From Zoogloea sp. (lineage in GTDB: Bacteria > Pseudomonadota > Gammaproteobacteria > Burkholderiales > Rhodocyclaceae), in NCBI GenBank assembly GCA_016720685.1, contig JADKKC010000031.1, positions 1 through 48,675 of the forward strand: a stretch of DNA of 48,675 nucleotides, read 5' to 3'. Made by a program: the position numbers and the translations under genes. The notes under the pieces are model-generated. The model was not told the DNA's origin. It did no database searches and was given only the letters and a program-made list of their open reading frames with translations. Positions 39,846 through 48,675 of this stretch are shown piece by piece (the stretch's first letter is position 1; the number at the start of each line of letters is the position of its first letter).

Positions 39846-41108
39846 TCAGGCCGAACCCGCGGGGCGTTCGTGCCATGGCGCAACCTTGACGAGCAGGAGC
39901 ATGCCGGGCACCGCCAGCACGCCGCACAGCATGAAGAAATCGAACCAGCCGAAATACTCCACCAGCCAGCCCGCCGAGGCGTTGATGAAGGTGCGCGGCA
40001 CCGCCATCAGGCTGGTGAACAGCGCCAGCTGGGTGGCCGTGTAGGCCGGGTGAGTGGTGCGCGCCATGTAGGCCACGAAGGCCGTGGTGCCCAGGCCGAC
40101 GCCCAGCGCCTCCAGGCCGATCACCGCCGCCAGCACGCCAAGCCGGCCGGCATCGGCCTCGGCGGGGCCCAGCCAGGCCAGCCACGCAAAGCCGAAGATC
40201 GCCAGCCACTGCACCACGCCAAACACCCACAGGGCGCGGTTGATGCCCAGCTTGACCATCCACAGCCCGCCCAGCAGGCCGCCGATGACGCTGGGCCACA
40301 GGCCGGCGTTCTTGGCAATGAGGCCGATCTCGGTCTTGCTGAACCCCATTTCCAGATAGAACGGCGTCGCCAGCGCGGTGCACAGCGAATCGCCCAGCTT
40401 GTACAGGAAGATGAAGCTCAGCACGACCAGCGCCGAGCGCACGCCGTGGCGACCGAAGAATTCCCGGAAGGGCTCGACCACCGCGTCACGCAGCGTGCGC
40501 GGGGCGCCGCTGGCCGAAAACGGCTCCTTGACCATCAACGTCATGGCCAGGCCCGGCGCCATGAACAGTGCGGTGATGAAAAACACCTGCTGCCACGGCA
40601 GGTGGTCGGCCAGGATCAGCGCCAGCGAACCCGGCACCAGCCCGGCCAGCTTGTAGGCATTGACGTGGATCGCGTTGCCGATGCCCAGCTCGATCTCCGG
40701 CAGCAGCTCGCGGCGGTAGGCATCGAGCACGATATCGAGGGTCGCCGACAAAAACGCGATCAGCGCGGTGAGCCCGATCACCAGGCCCAGCTGCGCCGTG
40801 GGCGACAGGGTGCCCAGCCAGGCAATGGCGCCGAGCAGCAGCGCCATGGTGAGCGCCATCCAGCCGCGCCGGCGGCCCAGCAACGGCAGCGCGTAGCGGT
40901 CGAGAAAAGGCGACCAGACAAACTTCCAGGTGTAGGGAAACTGGATCAGCGCAAAGGCGCCAATGGCCTTGAGCGACAAGCCCTCGGTTTTAAGCCAGGC
41001 GGGCACCAGGTTGAGCAGCAGATAGAGCGGGAGGCCCGACGAAAAGCCGGTGAGCACGCAAATGAGCATGCGGCGGTTGGCGAGGGCACGCCAGGGGGAT
41101 TCGGTCAT
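39846..41108 (-). CDS. ampG: AmpG-like muropeptide permease (MFS)
   Basis: A 420-residue, twelve-helix transporter that would import GlcNAc-anhydroMurNAc peptides for cell-wall recycling. Typical AmpG features are GFSSGLPLYLLLNLVPAWLK, FPYTWKFVWSPFLDRYALPL, DIVLDAYRRELLP and TAFVAYMARTTHPAYTATQ. The start is taken as ATG 41108 (MTESPWRALANRRMLICVL), which begins the first helix normally; an upstream in-frame ATG (41231) would add an unlikely Pro-rich extension. The length is at the short end for AmpG but complete. Confidence 0.9.
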   Translation of the reverse strand: MTESPWRALANRRMLICVLTGFSSGLPLYLLLNLVPAWLKTEGLSLKAIGAFALIQFPYTWKFVWSPFLDRYALPLLGRRRGWMALTMALLLGAIAWLGTLSPTAQLGLVIGLTALIAFLSATLDIVLDAYRRELLPEIELGIGNAIHVNAYKLAGLVPGSLALILADHLPWQQVFFITALFMAPGLAMTLMVKEPFSASGAPRTLRDAVVEPFREFFGRHGVRSALVVLSFIFLYKLGDSLCTALATPFYLEMGFSKTEIGLIAKNAGLWPSVIGGLLGGLWMVKLGINRALWVFGVVQWLAIFGFAWLAWLGPAEADAGRLGVLAAVIGLEALGVGLGTTAFVAYMARTTHPAYTATQLALFTSLMAVPRTFINASAGWLVEYFGWFDFFMLCGVLAVPGMLLLVKVAPWHERPAGSA

Positions 41109-41360
41109 GGGCGGGGAGTGTTCCGGACAAGCGGGGATGATCCTAGAAGCGGTGGTTGGACGCGCCTTCGGGCGCGTAGCGCAATTACCCAATGGATGAG
41201 CGCTGAAGGGCGGGAAAAAACGGGTGTTCATGCGGTCTTCCGGGATGTACGAAAGCGGTCAACTGCCGTTTCTAGGATGATAACAATCGGTTACTTGATT
41301 CCGGCGCCAAGTCACCGAAAAATGCGCTCATCAGAATCGAAAAATAACGAGGAGAGCCGC

Positions 41361-41675
41361 ATGTACACCGTCACCGTCGCCTTTCGGGACGACAAGGAAT
41401 ACGAGTTCCGCGTCCACGCCGAAGACATCGCCGGGCTGACCCGGGACAGCGCGCGCGAATGGCTTCACGAGGAATTCGAGGCGCTCGAATGCACGCCCAG
41501 CAACCCGGTGGGCAAGGTCCTGATCCTCGACGTGATCCTCAACGTCGCCAAATATGGCGGCGAGCCGCGCTTCGCCCAGGGCGGCCCGTGGGCACGCCGC
41601 TTTGCCGCCAGCGTGGCCCTGGCGCTGGACCGCCCGGTCGTGCGCATCGACCTACCGGGCTTCGTGGTGGGCTGA
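41361..41675 (+). CDS. Conserved hypothetical protein (104 residues)
   Basis: A small soluble protein with a strong ribosome site (gaggagag) before ATG 41361. The sequence MYTVTVAFRDDKEYEFRVHA suggests two beta strands, followed by a helix (SAREWLHEEFEALEC) and a C-terminal strand-rich part (RPVVRIDLPGFVVG). No known motif or family is recognised. The 252-bp gap upstream (41109-41360) has no gene; it contains a short GC hairpin (gcgccttcgggcgc) near 41160-41175. Confidence 0.7.
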   Translation: MYTVTVAFRDDKEYEFRVHAEDIAGLTRDSAREWLHEEFEALECTPSNPVGKVLILDVILNVAKYGGEPRFAQGGPWARRFAASVALALDRPVVRIDLPGFVVG

Positions 41676-41766
41676 CGCGCTCACACCGGTTTGCGCCGCC
41701 CCGGAAAACAGCCGATCATCCGGCGTCGCATTCCACACACCCGGCACCTGCCCCGGGCACTCCCTG

Positions 41767-42237
41767 ATGAAGCAACTCCCCTGGTGGAAAGGCCGCCGCG
41801 GCGAATGGTACGTGGGCCTGCAGTTCGCCCTGTTCGCGCTGGTGGTTTTTGGGCCGCGTGGCGCGGCAATCGCGTGGCCGGCTCCGCTGGCGGCTATCGC
41901 ACGGCCTGCCGGCATCGCGCTGATCCTGGCCGGTGCGCTGATCGCCACGGCGGCCGTGTTCAAGCTCGGCCGCAACCTCACGCCCCTGCCCCACCCCAAG
42001 GACGACTCCACGCTGATCGAAACCGGCCTGTACGGCTGGGTGCGCCACCCGATCTACTGCGGCCTGAGCCTCGCCGCCTTTGGCTGGGCCTGCGTCGTGC
42101 AGGGCTGGCTGACGCTGCTGTGGGCGCTGGTGCTGCTGGTTTTCTTCGATATCAAGTCACGTCGCGAAGAAGCCTGGCTGCTGGCACGTTTTCCGGCCTA
42201 CGCGGATTACCGGCCCATGCGCCAGGACAGGGGCTGA
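41767..42237 (+). CDS. Isoprenylcysteine carboxyl methyltransferase-like membrane protein
   Basis: A 156-residue membrane protein of the ICMT/PEMT family. Four helices are visible. The AdoMet-binding signature is LIETGLYGWVRHPIYCGLSL (G-x-Y-x-x-V-R-H-P-x-Y), and a second conserved part is SRREEAWLLARFPAYADY (E-E-x-L...F-x-x-Y-x-x-Y). Bacterial members methylate unknown lipids or small molecules. The start ATG 41767 lacks a strong ribosome site. A 165-bp gap with a partial FNR-like box separates it from norE. Confidence 0.88.
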   Translation: MKQLPWWKGRRGEWYVGLQFALFALVVFGPRGAAIAWPAPLAAIARPAGIALILAGALIATAAVFKLGRNLTPLPHPKDDSTLIETGLYGWVRHPIYCGLSLAAFGWACVVQGWLTLLWALVLLVFFDIKSRREEAWLLARFPAYADYRPMRQDRG

Positions 42238-42352
42238 AGCTGCCAAAAGCGCTTCGGGGATCTACTGACCCCCGACGGCTGCGCTCAGGACATTTCGGCT
42301 GGCCAGGGAAAGAACTGACACCGGACTCAAAAATCCCGATATCAAGCAGTAA

Positions 42353-42366
42353 TTGGGCTAGATCAA
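42353..42366 (+). promoter_or_regulatory. Partial FNR/DNR-like box upstream of norE
   Basis: The sequence ttgggctagatcaa matches the FNR-family consensus TTGAT-N4-ATCAA in eight of ten positions: the right half is perfect and the left half has GG for AT. It lies 36 nt before the norE ATG, a position that would suit activation or occlusion. NO-reductase genes are commonly controlled by NNR/DNR proteins with this site. Confidence 0.45.
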
Positions 42367-42402
42367 GGCCGTGGAAGTTCTCTCCGAACGACACTGCACA
42401 AA

Positions 42403-42999
42403 ATGGAACGTCACCCCGACATCACCGCCCCCCACGCCGGCCCGGCCGTCGCCCCGCCGGGCGATCTGGCGATCTGGTTCTTCATCCTTGCCGAGCTGCT
42501 GGCCTTTGGCGTTTTCTTTGCGGCCTATGCCTTCGCCCGTGCTCGCAACGTCGAACTTTTCAACGAAATGCAGCAAACCCTGGACCGGCCGGCCGGCGCG
42601 CTCAACACGGTGCTGCTGATCACCGCCAGCTGGTGCGTGGCCCGCGGCGTCGAGGCGACAAGCCGCGCCAGATCAGCCACCGGCGCCCGCTGGCTGGCCG
42701 GCGGCATTCTCTGCGGCGGCGGCTTCCTGGTGGTGAAGGGGGTTGAATATGCAGCCAAGTTTGGTGCCGGCATCAACCTGTCGACCAACACCTTCTACAT
42801 GTTCTACCTGTCGCTCACCTTCTTCCATTTCATGCACGTCATCCTCGGCATGATCATTCTGATCGTGCTGTGGTGGCAAACCCGCCAGGGCCTCTACGGC
42901 CCGGCCAACATGAACGGTATCGAAAGCGGCGCGGCCTACTGGCACATGGTGGATCTGGTGTGGATCGTGCTGTTCCCGCTCGTTTACGTGATGAGGTGA
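42403..42999 (+). CDS. norE: NorE, cytochrome c oxidase subunit III-like NO-reductase accessory protein
   Basis: A 198-residue membrane protein of the heme-copper oxidase subunit III family. Five to six helices include GDLAIWFFILAELLAFGVFF, LSTNTFYMFYLSLTFFHFMH with HVILGMIILIVLWWQ, and the ending SGAAYWHMVDLVWIVLFPLV, which is diagnostic of NorE. NorE supports full NO-reductase activity but is not catalytic. It is followed by norF after 4 bp. Confidence 0.92.
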   Translation: MERHPDITAPHAGPAVAPPGDLAIWFFILAELLAFGVFFAAYAFARARNVELFNEMQQTLDRPAGALNTVLLITASWCVARGVEATSRARSATGARWLAGGILCGGGFLVVKGVEYAAKFGAGINLSTNTFYMFYLSLTFFHFMHVILGMIILIVLWWQTRQGLYGPANMNGIESGAAYWHMVDLVWIVLFPLVYVMR

Positions 43000-43003
43000 T
43001 CCC

Positions 43004-43279
43004 ATGATGAACACCCGCCAGCTCAACTTCGTGTGGGTCGTGCTGATGCTCGCCACACTCGCCACCTTCGCCATCGGCGAAATCGGTGAGCGCATCGGCA
43101 TTGCCGGCCCGCTGGCCATGGCCGCGCTCCTTGCCATCAGCATCGTCAAGGGCCGCCTTGTCATGCTGGACTTCATGGGCCTGCGCGGAGTCAAATTCTT
43201 CTGGCGCGGCCTGATGATCGGCTGGCTGCTGCTCGTTTCGGCACTGATCGCCATCGCCTACTGGATCGCTGCACGATGA
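43004..43279 (+). CDS. norF: NorF, subunit IV-like membrane protein
   Basis: A 91-residue protein with three helices (NFVWVVLMLATLATFAIGEI, GPLAMAALLAISIVKGRLVM, LMIGWLLLVSALIAIAYWIA). It contains the IVKGRLVMLDFMGLR loop typical of subunit IV/NorF proteins. It sits 4 bp after norE and overlaps norQ (ATGA), the standard norEF order. It is presumed to help assembly or stability of NO reductase in the inner membrane. Confidence 0.87.
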   Translation: MMNTRQLNFVWVVLMLATLATFAIGEIGERIGIAGPLAMAALLAISIVKGRLVMLDFMGLRGVKFFWRGLMIGWLLLVSALIAIAYWIAAR

Positions 43280-44073
43280 ACGCCCCCATGGAAACCCCCA
43301 TCCCCTTCTACGAAGCCGCCAGCAACGAGATCGAAATCTTCGAGCAGGCCTGGAAGAACCGCCTGCCGCTGCTCATCAAGGGCCCCACCGGGGTCGGCAA
43401 GACCCGCTTCGTCGCCCACATGGCGGCCCGCCTCGGGCTGCCGCTATACACCGTGGCCTGCCACGACGACCTCACCGCCGCCGACCTCGTCGGTCGCCAC
43501 CTGCTCGGCGACGGGCAAACCGTGTGGTGCGACGGCCCCCTGACCCGCGCCGTGCGCGAGGGCGGCATCTGCTACCTGGATGAAGTGGTCGAGGCCCGTC
43601 GCGACACCACCGTCGTCATCCACCCGCTGGCCGACGACCGTCGCGTGCTGCCCATCGAGCGCACCGGCGAAACCCTCCACGCGCCGGATCGCTTCATGCT
43701 GGTGATGTCCTACAACCCCGGCTACCAGAACTTCCTGAAGGGCTTGAAGCCCTCCACGCGCCAGCGCTTCGTCAGCCTGCGCTTCGAATTCCCGAGCGCC
43801 GCCCGCGAGGAATCCATCCTCCTCGGCGAAGCCGCCTGCGACCCGATGCTGGCGAAGCAGCTCGTCTCCATCGCCCAGCGGCTGCGCAGCCTGAAGGACG
43901 TGGATCTCGAAGAAGTGGTGTCCACCCGCCTGCTGGTCTACGCCGCCAAGCTGGTCAAGGTTGGCCTCGACCCGGTGGAAGCCTGCCGCTCGGCGCTCGT
44001 CGAAAGCCTTACCGACGACGTGGACGTGGCGGACGCACTGCTCGAAGTGGTGAAGGCGACCTTCGGGCGCTGA
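43276..44073 (+). CDS. norQ: NorQ/NirQ/CbbQ-type MoxR AAA+ ATPase
   Basis: A 265-residue cytoplasmic AAA+ chaperone. Walker A is GPTGVGKT (residues 36-43), Walker B is GICYLDEVVEARRDTT, sensor 1 is FMLVMSYNPGYQ, and LKPSTRQRFVSLRFEF contains the arginine finger. NorQ works with NorD to insert metal into NorB. No norCB or norD follows: 44074-44244 has no intact gene and then the strand switches. The partners must be encoded elsewhere. Confidence 0.93.
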   Translation: MNAPMETPIPFYEAASNEIEIFEQAWKNRLPLLIKGPTGVGKTRFVAHMAARLGLPLYTVACHDDLTAADLVGRHLLGDGQTVWCDGPLTRAVREGGICYLDEVVEARRDTTVVIHPLADDRRVLPIERTGETLHAPDRFMLVMSYNPGYQNFLKGLKPSTRQRFVSLRFEFPSAAREESILLGEAACDPMLAKQLVSIAQRLRSLKDVDLEEVVSTRLLVYAAKLVKVGLDPVEACRSALVESLTDDVDVADALLEVVKATFGR

Positions 44074-44244
44074 ACCATAGGTGAAACAGGAAGGAGGCCA
44101 AGCGCATTACCTGCCCGCGCAAGGCCTTGCTGCCACCATTTGCGCCGGCGCCCGGGCCCGCGCCATGAACCTAGGCGTCCATGAACCGGTTCGCCGCCGT
44201 GCCGCCTGGATCGTGGTGAGCAGCATCGATGCCGCGGCCCGGCG

Positions 44245-44697
44245 CTAGCGGAAAAAATCGATCTGCACACCCGACTCCTCCGCTACCCGCCGCAAGCTGT
44301 CGGTGTACTCCGGGCTGCCGACGAAGGCCACCCTTCCCCCCTGAATACGCCCCTTTCCATCCAGAAGAGCCCGTTCAAGGATCGCTGCATTCAATGCATC
44401 ATTCGCGCCGGTTACCACGAGAACCTGTTCAACATTCCGGCTGGCCAGGACCTCCTTGATCGCTGCCGAGTCACTCGATTCAGCACCCGCCTTGATCGCC
44501 ACCAGCGCCATCTGGTCGGATACGAAGTTTCGGGTAGGTTGGATCGCGAGCATCAGCACTTTTTTGCCGGGATACTTCGCGTAGGCCATGGCCGCGACAC
44601 GGTCCAGTTCCCGCTCGGTGGAAGGACCGGAACCGGTGCTTGCGCAAGCCGCCAGGATGAGCGGAAGAAAGGCCAAAAAACCAAAGGAATATTTCAC
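44245..44697 (-). CDS. Putative lipoprotein of unknown function
   Basis: A 150-residue protein starting at GTG 44697 (gggag 5 nt upstream). The signal MKYSFGFLAFLPLILAACAS has lipobox LAAC. The mature domain alternates strands and helices (VAAMAYAKYPGKKVLMLAIQ, NVEQVLVVTGANDALNAAIL, GGRVAFVGSPEYTDSLRRVA) in a Rossmann-like pattern. No catalytic motif is recognised. An upstream in-frame ATG (44724) would spoil the signal peptide. The 171-bp region 44074-44244 beyond its stop shows coding-like composition and a good ribosome site (aggaagg) but no intact frame. Confidence 0.7.
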   Translation of the reverse strand: MKYSFGFLAFLPLILAACASTGSGPSTERELDRVAAMAYAKYPGKKVLMLAIQPTRNFVSDQMALVAIKAGAESSDSAAIKEVLASRNVEQVLVVTGANDALNAAILERALLDGKGRIQGGRVAFVGSPEYTDSLRRVAEESGVQIDFFR

Positions 44698-44754
44698 ACG
44701 GACTCCCGTTGTAAAAAATTCCATAAGAATAACCTGAGAACCCCCAGAAAATGC

Positions 44755-44784
44755 AAGGAGAGTCCGTGCAAATGAACTCTCCTT
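44755..44784 (-). terminator. Inverted repeat after metH, probable terminator
   Basis: Perfect 9-bp arms aaggagagt / actctcctt with a 12-nt loop lie 10 bp past the metH stop, followed on the minus strand by gcattttctg. It separates metH from the lipoprotein gene. The long loop is unusual. Confidence 0.65.
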
Positions 44785-44793
44785 CGCAAGCGC

Positions 44794-48496
<3,703 letters not shown>

Positions 48497-48537
48497 GACA
48501 TTTCCTTCGATTCAGCCGGCGGCGAGCAAAATGCAAA

Positions 48538-48574
48538 CGGCGCTACAAACCCGGCTGTTGGTTTGTGAGCGCCG
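48538..48574 (-). promoter_or_regulatory. Expression-platform hairpin of the metH leader
   Basis: On the minus strand, cggcgct and acaaacc (with one bulged base) pair with ggtttgt and agcgccg across a short loop, giving about 14 bp. The upstream arm contains the last strand of the SAH riboswitch (ggcgctcac), so hairpin and ligand-bound fold exclude each other. A T-rich tail (tttgcatttt) follows, which fits a terminator that SAH binding would prevent. Confidence 0.65.
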
Positions 48575-48629
48575 TTGATCGGTTGCCGAGCCTGGCCTGT
48601 TTTTTCTACAGGTCGCAACGCTCCTCGGC
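48565..48629 (-). ncRNA. S-adenosylhomocysteine (SAH) riboswitch
   Basis: The minus-strand leader 70-130 nt upstream of metH contains the SAH-riboswitch core in order: ccgaggagcgttgcgacc, a variable hairpin closed by cctgt/acagg, ccaggctcgg pairing back to the first strand, and caacggcgctcac forming the pseudoknot. This motif is known upstream of metH and ahcY in betaproteobacteria and turns genes on when SAH accumulates. Methionine synthase removes homocysteine derived from SAH, so the logic fits. Confidence 0.88.
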
Positions 48630-48675
48630 AGAGCCGGATTTTACGGGTTTTTTACCTGATCTGCCAAGATCGCGG

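Noticed and set aside
41150..41215. Possible dispersed repeat near 41.16 kb (GC hairpin followed by gcgcaattac)
   Set aside because: No second copy was found in the window, so a repeat family cannot be supported.
44090..44247. Coding-like stretch after norQ with some resemblance to a small GlcG/HbpS-type protein
   Set aside because: No start codon, needs frameshifts, and the resemblance is too weak to name a gene; kept only as a note on the gap.

Overview
The window is high-GC DNA from a Gram-negative, respiratory bacterium, most likely a betaproteobacterium of the Rhodocyclales type (Zoogloea/Thauera/Azoarcus-like). This is inferred from the gene set: a phasin, a PEP-CTERM protein, sigma-54 promoters, an H2-sensor-type hydrogenase, NO-reductase accessory genes and an SAH riboswitch in front of metH. 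No rRNA, tRNA, CRISPR array or insertion sequence was recognised.

Layout. 1-6.35 kb (minus strand) holds the start of an SprA-like metalloprotease, then a branched-chain amino acid ABC importer operon read as two tandem substrate-binding proteins, livH, livM, livG and livF. Most of these genes are broken by single-base shifts while the codons on both sides still encode well-conserved protein, so sequence error is the likeliest cause. A BamE-like lipoprotein (6.46 kb, one frameshift) is divergent. At 7.1-9.3 kb a near-consensus sigma-54 promoter with an upstream inverted repeat precedes an aldehyde dehydrogenase, a strong terminator and a DUF779 gene. 9.45-14.16 kb is a tight, translationally coupled unit: NiFe hydrogenase small and large subunits, a maturation protease and a soluble PAS histidine kinase, which looks like an H2-sensing module. 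SelO and a PAS/receiver hybrid kinase follow.

18.2-20.1 kb (minus) is a three-gene membrane redox unit: a small membrane protein, a NapH/CcoG-like polyferredoxin and a CopD-like protein. Next come a conserved hypothetical gene, a DUF2502 protein, an ADP-ribosylglycohydrolase homologue, a PHB-depolymerase-type esterase and a phasin with TGC-rich dyads upstream.

24.36-31.03 kb is the most interesting block. A minus-strand run of DUF350, SPFH/SHOCT, DUF4178, a Gly/Ser-rich membrane peptide and SpeD is divergent from a membrane-anchored aminopropyltransferase and a Tat-exported FAD oxidase. Together they suggest a membrane-associated polyamine system. An alpha/beta hydrolase follows, and then an unreliable poly-G/poly-C block (31.96-32.39 kb).

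32.4-41.1 kb holds mostly housekeeping genes (YbiT, a PilZ protein, YebC, YjgR, a SMUG-type glycosylase, AmpG) plus an AT-rich leader with a sigma-54 promoter in front of a frameshifted PEP-CTERM gene. 41.4-44.1 kb has a small hypothetical gene, an ICMT-type membrane methyltransferase and norEFQ behind a partial FNR-like box. The window ends with a lipoprotein gene and metH (one frameshift), preceded by an SAH riboswitch with a competing hairpin.
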